From contig NZ_JAGIOD010000001.1 in NCBI RefSeq assembly GCF_017876545.1, forward strand, positions 2,790,001 to 2,854,000: a DNA stretch of 64,000 bases, written 5' to 3'. The notes under the pieces are model-generated. The model searched no databases. It saw nothing but the letters and a program-made list of their open reading frames with translations, and was not told the DNA's origin. Position 1 is the first letter of the stretch. The number at the start of each line of letters is the position of its first letter. The DNA comes from Brachybacterium sacelli (lineage in GTDB: Bacteria; Actinomycetota; Actinomycetes; Actinomycetales; Dermabacteraceae). The position numbers and the translations under genes were made by a program. Shown in pieces: positions 16,327 through 27,849 of the stretch.

Positions 16327-18896
16327 CGGAGCGTCCCGGGTTCGGCGGTGGGCGCGGCCTCGTCGTCGCGGCCCTCGCACACCAGCAGGGCGACCGGCCA
16401 GTGAGAGAGCAACCGGTGCAGTGACACCATCCCGCCGTCGGTCCCCGCACCGCTGAGGACGTCCCGCCATCGCCCCGAGGGCAAGGCGAGGTGGGAATCG
16501 CCCCAGCCGCCCCGCTGGGCGAGACCGTGGGCCAGGCGGGTGGCGACGGCCGCGACCTCGACGGGTCCCTCGCCCACGGCGCGCCCGAAAGCCACCGCGT
16601 GGGAGGTGGTGGTCGCCAGCGGATGGTAGGTCGCTGTACGGCCCCGGAACAGCTCGGGCCGCTCCTGGCGCAGGGAGAGGGCGCGATGGGTCAGCCACAG
16701 CTTCTCGTCGCCGATCCCGTCCGGGCCGGCGCCGTCGATCATCCGCGTCAGCCGGTCGGCGTGCGCGGCGTGGTCGACCGCACGACGGTTGTCGGGATCC
16801 ACCAGGGAGAGGTCCACGCTCTCGTTGCCCTGGTAGACGTCCGGGACGCCGGGCATGATCAGCTGGACCAGCTTCTGGCCGAGGATCGTCGCGCGCTGGG
16901 CGGGGAGCGAGCGTCGGGTCCAGTCGCTCAGCAGGGAATCGACCTCGGCGGAGGCGAGGGCGGCCCGACCCAGGCCCAGCACCTGCCGCTCGTACTCGAG
17001 GTCCTGATCGGTCCAGGTGGTGTGGGTCTTCGCCTCCCTCATGGCCTTGAGGAGGTACGCCTCGAGTCGCTCGGCGGAGATCCGGGGCACGTCGGCGCCG
17101 GGCAGGTTCCAGCAGGCCGCGAGCGTCTGCCACAGCAGCAGCTCGATCGCCCCGTCGATCCGGTCGCCGCGTGCCTGGGCGGTGGCCCGGTCGAGGTCCT
17201 GCACCAGCAGCGCCCAGTCCAAGGGGTCCTCGGTGAGCACCGCGAGCCGGGCCCGGACGTCCTCGCTGCGCTTGGTGTCGTGCGTGGACAAGGTGGTCAT
17301 GGTGTCAGGGCGGGTGCGGAGCATGGTCAGGGCGTGGTCGTGGAGCTCATCGGGCTCCACCCCGATCCGCTCCGGATCCGCCCCCACCTCCGTCGCGGCC
17401 ACGAACCGGGTGTAGCGGTAGAAGGCGGTGTCCTCGAGCCCCTTGGCGTGCACGGGTCCGCAGGTCTGGGCGAAGCGGATGACGACCTCGGCGCGCTCTG
17501 CGCTGTCGGTGCGCCCCGCACTGCCCACCTCGTCTCCGCACACCAGCGCCACCACCGTCTCCAGCGCCGTGACCACGTCCTCGTCGTCACCGAGCACGAG
17601 CCGCGCTCGGGCGGCGGCTTGCTCGATGACCGTGCGCTCCGCCCCGGGGGTCGGCTCCCCGGGCACGATGTAGGCCCGGTAGCGGTCCATGGCGACCAGC
17701 AGCGCCCGCATCACCTTCTGCACCGTGCGCCGGGTGGTGTCCCGCAGTCGGATGTCCTCGAGGCAGATGTGATGGATCAGGGCGGTGAGCCGTTCGAGCT
17801 CGGCCCACAGACTGGTGGAGATGACGTGCTCGGCGGACTCCTCGGCGATCTCGGAGAAGGGGCGCAGGTCCCCGGTGCGGCGCTGCCACAGGTGGGTCAG
17901 GCCCAGCGCTCCGTGCGGGTCCTGGAACAGCCCTCCCACGCGCCACAGGGCGTCGTAGCCGGTGGTGCCGGCGCAGGCGAAGTCGCCGGGGAGACGCTCG
18001 TCCCCCTCCAGGATCTTCTCCACCACGGTCCAGGCCCCGCCGGTGGCCCGCTCGAGGTCGTGCAGATAGCCCCGCGGATCGGCGAGACCGTCCGGATGGT
18101 CGATGCGATAGCCGTCGATCACGCCCTCGCCCTGCAGTCGCAGCAGCGTCGCATGGGAGGCCTCGAAGACGTGCGGCAGCTCCACGCGGAGGGCGGCGAG
18201 GGTGTCGACGTCGAAGAAACGCCGATAGTTCAGCTCGTCGTCGGCGACCTTCCAGTACGCCAGGCGGTACCACTGGCGATCCAGGAGGTCCGCCAGGCCC
18301 AGGTGCTCGGTGCCGGCCGCGACCGGCAGCCGGTGGTCCGCGTAGCGCACCACGGTCTCCTCCGCCGTGGAGCCGTCGGCCTGCGGGACGTTCTCGACCC
18401 CGGTGGTGAGCTCACCGTCGGCGAGCACCGCACCGATCGGCCGGCCGAGCACGGGCACCAGCATCGAGCGCTCGGCCGAGGGGTCGATGTCGAACCAGTC
18501 GGCGTAGGGGGATCCCGGGCCGTCGCGCAGCACCGACCACAGGGCGTGGTTGTGCCAGATCGGGGTGGGGAAGGCCATGTGATTGGGCACCACGTCGACG
18601 ATCAGACCCATGCCATGGGCGTGGGCGGCCGCCGCCAGGCGCCGCAGCGCCGCCTCCCCGCCGATCTCGGCGCTGATCCGGGAGTGGTCGACGACGTCGT
18701 AGCCGTGGGTGGAGCCCGGAGCGGCCTGCAGCACCGGGGAGCAGAACACGTGGCCCACGCCGAGCCGGGCGAGGTACGGGACCAGGCCGGCGGCGTCGTC
18801 GGCGGTGAATCCCGCGTGCAGCTGCAGACGATACGTCGAGGTGGGAACGTTCGCGTCGGCGCTCACGGTGCTCTCGGTGCTCACGGAACTCTCCAT
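16323..18896 (-). CDS. treY: maltooligosyl trehalose synthase
   Basis: 857 residues, GH13 family. It rearranges the reducing-end alpha-1,4 bond of maltodextrins to alpha,alpha-1,1. Typical features are STYRLQLHAGFTADDAAGLV, YLARLGVGHVFCSPVLQAAP, GSTHGYDVVDHSRISAEIGG, VVPNHMA, GYRIDHPDGLADPRGYLHDL and the late STHDTKRSEDVRARLAVL. Length is normal for the actinobacterial family. The ATG at 18896 is used here. The GTG four codons later (18884) has the better-placed GGAGAG and may be the true start. It lies 34 bases after glgX and overlaps treZ. Confidence 0.95.
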   Translation of the reverse strand: MESSVSTESTVSADANVPTSTYRLQLHAGFTADDAAGLVPYLARLGVGHVFCSPVLQAAPGSTHGYDVVDHSRISAEIGGEAALRRLAAAAHAHGMGLIVDVVPNHMAFPTPIWHNHALWSVLRDGPGSPYADWFDIDPSAERSMLVPVLGRPIGAVLADGELTTGVENVPQADGSTAEETVVRYADHRLPVAAGTEHLGLADLLDRQWYRLAYWKVADDELNYRRFFDVDTLAALRVELPHVFEASHATLLRLQGEGVIDGYRIDHPDGLADPRGYLHDLERATGGAWTVVEKILEGDERLPGDFACAGTTGYDALWRVGGLFQDPHGALGLTHLWQRRTGDLRPFSEIAEESAEHVISTSLWAELERLTALIHHICLEDIRLRDTTRRTVQKVMRALLVAMDRYRAYIVPGEPTPGAERTVIEQAAARARLVLGDDEDVVTALETVVALVCGDEVGSAGRTDSAERAEVVIRFAQTCGPVHAKGLEDTAFYRYTRFVAATEVGADPERIGVEPDELHDHALTMLRTRPDTMTTLSTHDTKRSEDVRARLAVLTEDPLDWALLVQDLDRATAQARGDRIDGAIELLLWQTLAACWNLPGADVPRISAERLEAYLLKAMREAKTHTTWTDQDLEYERQVLGLGRAALASAEVDSLLSDWTRRSLPAQRATILGQKLVQLIMPGVPDVYQGNESVDLSLVDPDNRRAVDHAAHADRLTRMIDGAGPDGIGDEKLWLTHRALSLRQERPELFRGRTATYHPLATTTSHAVAFGRAVGEGPVEVAAVATRLAHGLAQRGGWGDSHLALPSGRWRDVLSGAGTDGGMVSLHRLLSHWPVALLVCEGRDDEAAPTAEPGTLR

Positions 18897-18930
18897 TACC
18901 CCGGGTGCCGGGCCCGGACGGGTCGGTGGG

Positions 18931-21093
<2,163 letters not shown>

Positions 21094-21099
21094 GGGCCC

Positions 21100-21105
21100 A
21101 CAGTA
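21100..21105 (-). promoter_or_regulatory. -10 element for the glgX-treY-treZ operon
   Basis: On the minus strand TACTGT is followed by six bases (GGGCCC) and the ATG of glgX, a leaderless arrangement. Confidence 0.5.
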
Positions 21106-21159
21106 ACCGGGCCCGAGCGCGCCACGGTCGCAGGCCGTGGCGCCGCCGGCCCACGAGAA

Positions 21160-21185
21160 GGACCCCGGCCGATCGGCCGGGGTCC
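21160..21185 (-). terminator. perfect palindrome ending the minus-strand tRNA transcript
   Basis: GGACCCCGGCC, loop GATC, GGCCGGGGTCC: 26 bases, fully self-complementary, seven bases after the tRNA-Val gene. It separates the tRNAs from glgX. Confidence 0.75.
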
Positions 21186-21191
21186 TCGAGG

Positions 21192-21263
21192 TGGGCGATA
21201 CTGGGTTCGAACCAGTGACCTCTTCCGTGTCAGGGAAGCGCGCTACCGCTGCGCCAATCGCCC
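21192..21263 (-). tRNA. tRNA-Val (anticodon GAC)
   Basis: 72 bases. Acceptor GGGCGAT pairs with ATCGCCC, the anticodon stem/loop is CTTCC-CTGACAC-GGAAG, and the T arm contains GGTTCGAACCC. The discriminator is A. CCA is not encoded (CCT follows). It is the second gene of the minus-strand pair and a near-copy of the gene at 21938. Confidence 0.95.
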
Positions 21264-21293
21264 GGTGCGTCCGAGGACGCGGGGGAGGGACGG

Positions 21294-21366
21294 AGCGGAC
21301 GACCGGATTCGAACCGGCGACCCTCACCTTGGCAAGGTGATGCTCTACCAACTGAGCTACGTCCGC
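21294..21366 (-). tRNA. tRNA-Gly (anticodon GCC)
   Basis: 73 bases. Acceptor GCGGACG pairs with CGTCCGC, the anticodon arm is TCACC-TTGCCAA-GGTGA, and the T loop is GTTCGAATC. Discriminator T; CCA not encoded. It is first in the minus-strand pair and differs from the copy at 21701 by one base in the D loop. Confidence 0.95.
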
Positions 21367-21391
21367 ACATCGGCCAGGCCGACGAAGGAAT

Positions 21392-21565
21392 ACTCTAGGT
21401 GGGGCGCGGCCTGCGCGCAAATGCTGATGGCCTGCAGTGTCGGAGGTCACGAGCGGATGGATGTGCCGGGAATCGGTGGTGCGCGGGGGCTCCCGACAGC
21501 CTGCGCCGGCACGATGTAGGTCACATCGGATGTGGTCATCGAGGCCCGCGGACCTCGTGTAAGCT
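21392..21565. promoter_or_regulatory. divergent tRNA promoter region
   Basis: The 236-bp gap between the two tRNA groups has no gene. On the minus strand TAGAGT (21392-21397) could be the -10 of the Gly-Val pair. On the plus strand TAAGCT (21560-21565) could be the -10 of the four-gene group. The -35 elements are not clear. Confidence 0.45.
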
Positions 21566-21602
21566 TCTTCGAGTCCGCTCAGGAGAGCGGCGAAGCACCT
21601 TC

Positions 21603-21674
21603 GGGCGATTGGCGCAGTGGTAGCGCGCTTCCTTCACACGGAAGAGGTCACTGGTTCGAACCCAGTATCGCCCA
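21603..21674 (+). tRNA. tRNA-Val (anticodon CAC)
   Basis: 72 bases. GGGCGAT/ATCGCCC acceptor, anticodon arm CTTCC-TTCACAC-GGAAG, discriminator A, CCA not encoded. It shares nearly all of its sequence with the Val-GAC genes apart from the anticodon loop, so the isoacceptors appear to be duplicates. Confidence 0.95.
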
Positions 21675-21700
21675 CGACGGGATCCTCGGATCCCGTTCCT

Positions 21701-21773
21701 GCGGACGTAGCTCAGCTGGTAGAGCATCACCTTGCCAAGGTGAGGGTCGCCGGTTCGAATCCGGTCGTCCGCT
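21701..21773 (+). tRNA. tRNA-Gly (anticodon GCC)
   Basis: 73 bases. GCGGACG/CGTCCGC acceptor, TCACC-TTGCCAA-GGTGA anticodon arm, discriminator T, CCA not encoded. Second gene of the plus-strand group and a copy of the minus-strand gene at 21294. Confidence 0.95.
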
Positions 21774-21839
21774 CCGGGGGAACGGCGCGCCCGACCTTGT
21801 CGTCGGGAGCGCCGTTCCGCATGATGCACGCGCATCTCC

Positions 21840-21913
21840 GGTGGGTTGGCCGAGTGGTTAGGCAACGGCCTGCAAAGCCGTGTACACGGGTTCGAATCCC
21901 GTACCCACCTCCA
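21840..21913 (+). tRNA. tRNA-Cys (anticodon GCA)
   Basis: 71 bases plus an encoded CCA (21911-21913). GGTGGGT/ACCCACC acceptor, anticodon loop CTGCAAA between CGGC and GCCG, T loop GTTCGAATC, discriminator T. Third gene of the plus-strand group. Confidence 0.95.
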
Positions 21914-21937
21914 TCGTGGGCCGCGAGTCTGCGAGGA

Positions 21938-22012
21938 GGGCGATTGGCGCAGCGGTAGCGCGCTTCCCTGACACGGAAGAGGTCACTGGTTCGAACCCAG
22001 TATCGCCCACCA
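21938..22012 (+). tRNA. tRNA-Val (anticodon GAC)
   Basis: 72 bases plus encoded CCA (22010-22012). GGGCGAT/ATCGCCC acceptor, CTTCC-CTGACAC-GGAAG anticodon arm. Last of the plus-strand tRNAs and the twin of the gene at 21192, which lacks an encoded CCA. Confidence 0.95.
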
Positions 22013-22017
22013 CCACG

Positions 22018-22049
22018 GAAGGGCCCCGGTCTGCGGACCGGGGCCCTTC
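22018..22049 (+). terminator. terminator of the plus-strand tRNA group
   Basis: GAAGGGCCCCGGTC (22018-22031), loop TGCG, GACCGGGGCCCTTC (22036-22049): a perfect 14-bp stem right after the last tRNA. The rest of the gap to 22199 shows nothing. Confidence 0.85.
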
Positions 22050-22199
22050 GTCGTCCCCAGCGGTCGGGCCTGCGCTGCTGCCGGCCGGACTTCACCGTCT
22101 CCTCCGGCTCCGCCCCTGTGGCCCCGGACAGCCGTCGGGCCGGGCCGTTCCGGGCCGCCCCGCGCGAGGCGCCGGCCCATCTCCCGGCCCCGGACAGTA

Positions 22200-22231
22200 C
22201 GAGAGCCCCCGGCGGATCGCCGGGGCTCTCG
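22200..22231 (-). terminator. terminator of the first BCCT gene
   Basis: CGAGAGCCCC-CGGCG, loop GAT, CGCCG-GGGCTCTCG with one bulged C, 19 bases beyond the transporter's stop codon. Confidence 0.7.
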
Positions 22232-22250
22232 TGCGTGTACTGCCGGGAGG

Positions 22251-24141
22251 TCAGTTTCCTGAGGGATCCTTCCCCTCGTCCACGGGCTCCTGGGGCGAGG
22301 GGTCGGCGGGGGCGCTGATCTCGTCGGCGCCGTCCTGCTCCGTCGCGTCGTGCGAGCGGTGCAGCGGCTTCACGTCGATGACGGCCTCCACAGTCCTCAG
22401 CTCGAAGGGCTCGCCGTCGTGACGGTCGATGCCCTGGGCGACCGAGTCCTCGAGCACGTGCCGCGCGATCTGATTGCGGATCATCATCGGGTCCCTGGAG
22501 AGGTCCTTCCAGAGCGCGACGCACAGCAGCAGCATCACGAGCACGAACGGGAGCGAGGCGACGATCGTGATGTTCTGCAATCCGTTCAACGCCTCGGCCG
22601 GTTGGTCACCGCCGGCCAGCAGCATGATCGCCGCGACCGCGCCGGTCGCCACACCCCAGAAGATCACTGCCTTCTTGGTCGGCTCTTCGGCGCCGTGCTC
22701 GGACAGACCGCCCATCACGATCGAGGCGGAGTCCGCACCGGTGACGAAGAAGATTGCCACCAGCACCACGGCGAGGGCCATGAGCAGGAAGACGACGATG
22801 CCGCCCACCGGGAGCTTCTGCAGGGTGTCGAAGAGGATCAGGTCGGTGTTGATGTCCGGCACCAGCGTGCTCGGGTCGTCCTCGCTGGGGATGAGCTTGG
22901 CGAGCATCCCCCCCGGGATCCTGAGCGGCCTCCGCGCGCTCCTGGAGGCCGATAGCCCCGCCACCGAAGATCGAGAACCACAGCAGCGAGACCACGGACG
23001 GGACCAGCAGCACGCCGACGACGAACTGACGGATGGTGCGGCCGCGGGAGATGCGGCCGATGAACAGACCCACGAAGGGCGACCAGGAGACCCACCACGC
23101 CCAGTAGAAGATCGTGTACGAGCTCATCCACTCGGCCAGGGACTCGTCGCCGGAGACCGAGGTGCGCGAGGCCATCTGCGGGAGATCGGCCACGAAGCCG
23201 CCGACGGCGTTGGGGACGACGTTGAGGATGAACAGCGTGGGCCCGCCGATGAAGACGATGACCGCCAGCAGCAGCGCGAGCACCATGTTGATGTTCGACA
23301 GCCACTGGATGCCGCGCTCGATGCCCGAGACCGCGGACGCCACGAAGCACGCGGTCAGGATGGCGATGATCAGCACCAGGAGAGTGGAGCCGGTCTGGGC
23401 GACCAGGCCGGTGGAGGTGAGCCCGCCACCGATCTGGAGGGCACCGAGGCCTAGGGAGCAGGCCGAGCCGAACAGCGTCGCGAGGATCGCGAGGATGTTG
23501 ATGATCTTGCCGCCGACGCTCTGGGAGACGCGCTCACCGAAGAGCGAGGCGAACATGTTGGAGAAGAGCTGGGTGCGGCCCAGTCGGAAGGTGCCGTAGG
23601 CCATGCCCAGACCGACGATCGCGTACATGGCCCAGGGGTACAGGGTCCAGTGGAACAGGGTCGTGCCCATCGCGGTGGTGACGGCTTCCGGCGTCTGGCC
23701 CTCTACGGTCCCCGGCGGCGGGGACATGTAGAAGTACAGCGACTCTGCGACACCGTTGAAGATGAGGCCGATGCCCATGCCCGTCGCGAACATCATGGAG
23801 ATCCACGAGGCCGTCCGGAACTGGGGCTCCTCACCGTCGCGCCCGAGGGGGATGCGCCCGAAGCGGCTGAAGGCCACGACGAGCACGAAGAGCGTGAAGA
23901 CGGAGGCCGCGATGACGTACAGCCAGCTGAAGTTCGACATGACGAAGTCGAGGGCGGATGCCGCCGAGGACCCGAGCGAGGTCGAGGAGATCACGCCCCA
24001 GAGGATGAATCCGAGGGCGAGGGCGCCGGCGCTGCCGAAAACGACCCAGTCGGTGCCCTGCGTCGGCTTCTTGCGGCGCTTGGGCTTCGCACTGCGGAGG
24101 TCGTCGAGGAGCTCCTTGGTGGTCTGCGTGTTCTGACTCAT
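22251..24141 (-). pseudogene. BCCT-family osmolyte transporter, frameshifted at a run of seven G
   Basis: Betaine/choline/carnitine transporter of about 629 residues if one base is removed. The N-terminal frame (from ATG 24141) is a full BCCT core: FATGMGIGLIFNGVAESLYF, TLFHWTLYPWAMYAIVGLGM, and the family signature WAWWVSWSPFVGLFIGRISR with GRTIRQFVVGVLLVPSVVS. It leaves frame after IGLQERAEAAQDPGG. The C-terminal part continues in another frame as MLAKLIPSEDDPST, then FFVTGADSASIVMGGLSE. The switch lies at seven consecutive C on the plus strand (22908-22914). Six would restore one frame. Causes could be a sequencing error, a true mutation, or slippage. It has about 12 hydrophobic helices. 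The promoter element upstream is shared with the second BCCT gene at 27850. Confidence 0.85.
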
Positions 24142-24198
24142 AGGGGAACGTCCGTCCTGCGGGCGCCGACGTCGACTGGCAGGCGGGACGGGCTCTTC

Positions 24199-24254
24199 TG
24201 GGGGAGGGGATGCGGAACCTGCCCACAATAGTTCTCGACGCCGCAGGTGCCCAG
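24199..24254 (-). promoter_or_regulatory. shared BCCT promoter/operator element, copy 1
   Basis: On the minus strand: -35-like TGGGCA (24248-24253), 17-base spacer, -10-like TATTGT (24225-24230), then GGGCAGGTTCCGCATCCC and a C-rich tract. Inverted repeat ACCTGC/GCAGGT with 20 bases between the arms spans the -10 region. Nearly the same sequence lies upstream of the second BCCT gene (30000-30054). The leader to the start codon is about 77 bases. Confidence 0.65.
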
Positions 24255-24290
24255 TTGTCCCGGGCCGAGGGGAGTTGTCTGTGCCGAGGC

Positions 24291-25964
24291 TCAGGCGGGA
24301 AGATCGCGGCGACGCAGCGCCAGCAGGCCAGCCGCCACGAACCCGACCGAGAGGAGAGGCAGTAGGACGTAGGGGGTCCAGGTGGCCTGGTAGTGGGGAT
24401 TGACATGTGCGAACGGCGAGACCAGCAGAAACAGCAGCTCTGGGACCAGGCCGGTCTTCACCGCGATCTCCGTGAAAATGCCGATGCCGAGCAACGACCA
24501 GCTCACCGCGGCAGCACGGCGCGGCACCACACTGTGGGCGAGGATGGTGATCCCGACCAGCACCCAGATAGCGGGCGCCAAGGACACGGTGAACGTGGTG
24601 AACCGTGCGATGTCGGCTCCATAGTGCCCGCCGCCGAGGCCGGACCCGATTCCGACAGCAATCCCAAGAACGATCAGCAGCAGGACCGGGTAGAGGAAGC
24701 CGGCGATCGCATGCGCCAATGCCCAGGTGCGGCGCCGAAGAGGGCCGGACAGGAGTAGTTCCGCCGTGCCCGCGGTCTCTTCCCGACGGATCTGCAGGGT
24801 CGCGTAGAGGGCGTGCCCGGCGATGGGGAAGACGAAGACCAAGATGACGTAGGTGAAGAAGGTGTCTTCCGGCGCCACACCCAGGTCGGTCCCCATGGCG
24901 CGCACCCATTCCGTGTCGGCATAGGCGGACATCGTGTCGGCTCCGATGTAGCCGATCGCCAGGGCGATGACCGCGACTGCGAGCGCCCACACGGTGAGGG
25001 AGGCGCGGTCCAGGCGCCATAACAGCGACGGCACCGAGCGAAGCCACCAGGCGCCGTGTTCGCGGCCACGTGATGTGGGTACCAGGCTCCGCCCCAGGTC
25101 GCGACGAGCGGCGAGATGGAACGAGGCCACCACGCTCAGCGTGACAGCTGCCAGGGCGGGCAGCAGCGTCCACCAGCGTTCGTCGGCGAAGGGTCGGAGG
25201 TTCTCCCACCATCCCTGGGGTACGACCCGGGTGAGCCACAGTGCGCCCTCCTCCATTGCCGCACCCGCGCCACGAATCAGGTGGAAGACGTAGAAGGTAG
25301 CGAAGGCCAGTCCGACCACGCCGCCGACTCCGGTCAGCAGCTGGGCTGCGATGGCGGCCAGACCCGCTCCTGTCCACACCGCCAGCGCCGTGATCAACGC
25401 CAGAGCGAGCGAGCCCGCCCACGGCATTCCGATGGCGATCAGGCCGCAGGTGATCACTATGGCGAGCAGCGCGCCCGTCACCATGGTCAGAGTCAGCGCG
25501 GCCGCCAGGTCTGCGCGGCGTCCCAGGGGAGTACCGGCCAGGAGGTCGCGGCGCCCGGCCGACTCTTCGCCCCTGGTGGTGCGGGCTACCAGCAGGATCG
25601 CCCCGAGGGCGGCACACATCGTGCCACCGGCGAAGGCTTGTTGCGCGGCCAACGCTTCGGCGGTGTCGGAGAACGCCCTGCTCTGGAACAGGACGAACAT
25701 CGGCACGCTGTGCAGCTGCTCCCACCGGTCGGCTCGATCCTGCGCCGTCGGATACGTCGTTCCGGCCGCTGCCATCCCGCCGAGGACAATGCCTGTGGTG
25801 ATCATCGACCAGGCCACCAGCAATACCCGGTCACGGCGCATGGCCAGGCGCACCAGCTGCCTGGTGCCGGGCGGCAGTCCTACTCGCCGGCCGGCCTTGA
25901 GCGGACGTGTGCCGGCGGCCGGAGCCCGGAGGGCGGTGTGATCCCGGTCTTCGACGCTGGTCAT
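24291..25964 (-). CDS. ABC exporter permease (polyketide-antibiotic exporter type)
   Basis: 557 residues with about 12 hydrophobic segments, for example [17 protein letters not shown] near 70, [20 protein letters not shown], and a final [20 protein letters not shown]. The two halves resemble each other, each with RR-E-(S/T)AG(R/T) cytoplasmic motifs ([19 protein letters not shown] and [20 protein letters not shown]). This is the pattern of TnrB-like permeases of drug or antibiotic exporters. ATG at 25964 overlaps the ATPase stop (ATGA). Together with the ATPase and the TetR gene it forms a three-gene operon, probably a self-regulated efflux system. The substrate is unknown. Confidence 0.85.
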   Translation of the reverse strand: MTSVEDRDHTALRAPAAGTRPLKAGRRVGLPPGTRQLVRLAMRRDRVLLVAWSMITTGIVLGGMAAAGTTYPTAQDRADRWEQLHSVPMFVLFQSRAFSDTAEALAAQQAFAGGTMCAALGAILLVARTTRGEESAGRRDLLAGTPLGRRADLAAALTLTMVTGALLAIVITCGLIAIGMPWAGSLALALITALAVWTGAGLAAIAAQLLTGVGGVVGLAFATFYVFHLIRGAGAAMEEGALWLTRVVPQGWWENLRPFADERWWTLLPALAAVTLSVVASFHLAARRDLGRSLVPTSRGREHGAWWLRSVPSLLWRLDRASLTVWALAVAVIALAIGYIGADTMSAYADTEWVRAMGTDLGVAPEDTFFTYVILVFVFPIAGHALYATLQIRREETAGTAELLLSGPLRRRTWALAHAIAGFLYPVLLLIVLGIAVGIGSGLGGGHYGADIARFTTFTVSLAPAIWVLVGITILAHSVVPRRAAAVSWSLLGIGIFTEIAVKTGLVPELLFLLVSPFAHVNPHYQATWTPYVLLPLLSVGFVAAGLLALRRRDLPA

Positions 25965-26884
25965 GATCGTGCTTCCCGGCCGTGGGCGGGCACGGCTGTG
26001 TCGGGCACGTAGTGGCGCAGGAAGAGTTCCTCCAGCGTGGGTCGGGCCGCTGCGAGGTCGCGAACACCCAGGTGAGCCAATGCGTCGCACAGGGATGTGA
26101 GGGCGCCGGAGTCCACCTGCAGGTGGACTCGTGATCCGTCCACGCTCACCTCGTGGACGCCCGGCATGTCCGCGAGTTCCTCAGGACTCGACCTGACGTC
26201 GGCGGTGACCATGACCCGGGAGAGTTGACGCAGCTCAGCCAGACTGCCGGTCTCGACAGTGCGACCGGCCCGCACGATCGTCACGTGGTCGCAGAGTGCT
26301 TCGACCTCGGACAGAATATGGCTCGAGAGCAGAACAGTGCGACCACGGTCCCGCTCCTCGAAGATGGTCCGGCGGAAGGCTTCCTCCATGAGCGGGTCGA
26401 GCCCGGAGGTGGGCTCGTCCAGCACCAGTAGTTCGGTATCTGCGGCAAGTGCCGCCACCAGCGCGACCTTCTGACGGTTACCGGTGGAATACGCGCCGCC
26501 TCGGGTGGCCAGATCCAGGTCGAACCGATCTACGAGCTCGGCGCGCCGTAACCGGTCGTCGCCACCGCGCATCCGGGCTAGCAGGTCGATGATCTCGCCC
26601 CCAGACAGACGGGGCCACAGGGTGACGTCTGCGGGGACGTAGGCCAGCCGGTGGTGCAGATCCGCCGCGTCGCGCCAAGGGTCCCCCTCGAGCAGCTGGA
26701 CAGTCCCGGACTCGGCACGGGTCAGACCGAGCAGGATGCGCAAAGTGGTGGTCTTCCCGGCGCCGTTGGGACCGAGGAACCCGTGCACCTCACCGGGACG
26801 GACGCGCAGCATCAATCCGTCCAGTGCTCTCGTGGACCCGAAGTGCTTGACAAGGCCGGAGACATCGATCGCCGGTGACATCAC
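25961..26884 (-). CDS. ABC exporter ATP-binding protein
   Basis: 307 residues. Walker [16 protein letters not shown]-loop region [14 protein letters not shown], signature variant [16 protein letters not shown], Walker [18 protein letters not shown] and H-loop [10 protein letters not shown] are all present. The last 80 residues form the accessory domain common in drug-export ATPases (CcmA/DrrA type). GTG 26884 is taken as start because GGAGG lies six bases upstream. ATG 26881 is equally possible. It overlaps both neighbours, so TetR, ATPase and permease are translated from one message. Confidence 0.93.
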   Translation of the reverse strand: MMSPAIDVSGLVKHFGSTRALDGLMLRVRPGEVHGFLGPNGAGKTTTLRILLGLTRAESGTVQLLEGDPWRDAADLHHRLAYVPADVTLWPRLSGGEIIDLLARMRGGDDRLRRAELVDRFDLDLATRGGAYSTGNRQKVALVAALAADTELLVLDEPTSGLDPLMEEAFRRTIFEERDRGRTVLLSSHILSEVEALCDHVTIVRAGRTVETGSLAELRQLSRVMVTADVRSSPEELADMPGVHEVSVDGSRVHLQVDSGALTSLCDALAHLGVRDLAAARPTLEELFLRHYVPDTAVPAHGREARS

Positions 26885-27561
26885 GGCAAGCCTCCGGAGG
26901 TGCGGCGGGACTCTTCGGACACCTCGCTGAGGCCGTCAGCTAGCTGCTTCCCGTTCTCGGCCGCGAAGAATTCGCCGAGGGTCGAGTACAGGGTGGTCAT
27001 CGCTGCACCGACACGAGGTGCGTGGGCGGGGTCGAGGCTGTCGACTCCGATACGCCGGGACAGGTGCACGTGCAGCACGAGCGGGCCCAGGTGCATGCTG
27101 CTCATCACTGCCGCGGCGTCCCGGGTGGCCGGTGAACCCGGCGGGAACTGGTCAGGCCACCTCTCGGACAGGAAGCGCTCAGCCAGCTTGGAACCGACCT
27201 CGTAGAGCTCGGCAGCGGACCGCGACCCTTCGACCAGAGCGCGCGCCAGGTACCGGACCTCTGCCCGCGTCGAGTGATACATCCCTGTGACGAACTCGGG
27301 TGGGATGGACTCGTCGGCCAGTGCTCGATGCGCCTGGTCGAGGAGGGCCCCGATGGCGTGGATGTCGCAGGCTGCGAGCAATCCGTCCTTGGAACCGAAA
27401 TAGTGTCGGATCAGACCCGTGGAGACACCCGCTTCGGCAGCGATGACCTGCACAGTCGCGCCCTTGGCTCCATGGTGGGCGTAGACCGACATCGCGGCAT
27501 CGCGGAGGCGAGCTCGAGCGGTCTGATCGGAATCCGGGGCAATTGCTGCGGAGGACATCAT
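26881..27561 (-). CDS. TetR-family regulator of the ABC exporter
   Basis: 226 residues. The helix-turn-helix is [30 protein letters not shown], split across residues 35-65. The C-terminal ligand domain is of the TetR_C group and unassigned. It is the first gene of the TetR-ATPase-permease operon and its stop overlaps the ATPase start. A palindrome lies directly upstream (27571-27606), which suggests autoregulation released by the exported compound. Two adjacent ATG codons (27561 and 27558) could each start the protein. Compared with neighbouring genes this operon uses more A/T-ending codons, a weak hint of separate origin. Confidence 0.9.
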   Translation of the reverse strand: MMSSAAIAPDSDQTARARLRDAAMSVYAHHGAKGATVQVIAAEAGVSTGLIRHYFGSKDGLLAACDIHAIGALLDQAHRALADESIPPEFVTGMYHSTRAEVRYLARALVEGSRSAAELYEVGSKLAERFLSERWPDQFPPGSPATRDAAAVMSSMHLGPLVLHVHLSRRIGVDSLDPAHAPRVGAAMTTLYSTLGEFFAAENGKQLADGLSEVSEESRRTSGGLP

Positions 27562-27570
27562 CCGTCCAAG

Positions 27571-27606
27571 CTACACAGTTATGTAGTAAGCAACAAGAGT
27601 GTGTAG
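27571..27606 (-). promoter_or_regulatory. nested palindromes, probable TetR operator
   Basis: CTACA-CAGTTA-TGTAG (27571-27586) is an inverted repeat ten bases before the TetR start. CTACACA (27571-27577) also pairs with TGTGTAG (27600-27606). The region is AT-rich and would hold the promoter. The remaining gap from 27607 to 27761 shows no gene or site I can support. Confidence 0.6.
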
Positions 27607-27761
27607 CGGAGGGAGTGGGTCCTCGGTGCACGCGTCCGCCGCACACGGCTCCCCTGGACGGTCGTCAGCGGTTGCGGACGAGATTCTGAGCAGCTCCGCC
27701 GCTGGTGGTTGCCCTTGCGGCACCGCCCGAGCGTGATGCCTGCCTTCGCACACGGAACCAC

Positions 27762-27793
27762 GAAGGAGGCCGCCCGTCATGGCGGCCTCCTTC
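27762..27793. terminator. strong hairpin between BCCT2 and the TetR operon
   Basis: GAAGGAGGCCGCC (27762-27774), loop CGTCAT, GGCGGCCTCCTTC (27781-27793): 13 perfect pairs. It lies beyond the hairpin at 27818 and is probably a second stop for the second BCCT transcript. Confidence 0.65.
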
Positions 27794-27817
27794 ACGGTTC
27801 GGGCTCCTTCACGGTAT

Positions 27818-27844
27818 GGGGCGTGTCCCTGCCGGGCACGCCCC
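27818..27844 (-). terminator. terminator of the second BCCT gene
   Basis: GGGGCGTG (27818-27825) pairs with CACGCCCC (27837-27844), five bases beyond the transporter stop codon. Confidence 0.65.
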
Positions 27845-27849
27845 GAGGG

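Noticed and set aside
21192..22012. Long inverted repeats suggestive of an insertion element or attachment site
   Set aside because: The repeated segments are exactly the duplicated tRNA genes; no transposase, integrase or direct-repeat boundary is seen.
24142..24254. A c-di-AMP (ydaO) or other known riboswitch before the BCCT genes
   Set aside because: The conserved block contains promoter-like hexamers at ideal spacing and begins upstream of the expected start site, and it does not fit the conserved core of a riboswitch class I can name.
27607..27761. A decayed gene between BCCT2 and the TetR operon
   Set aside because: All frames were read; none gives a recognisable motif.
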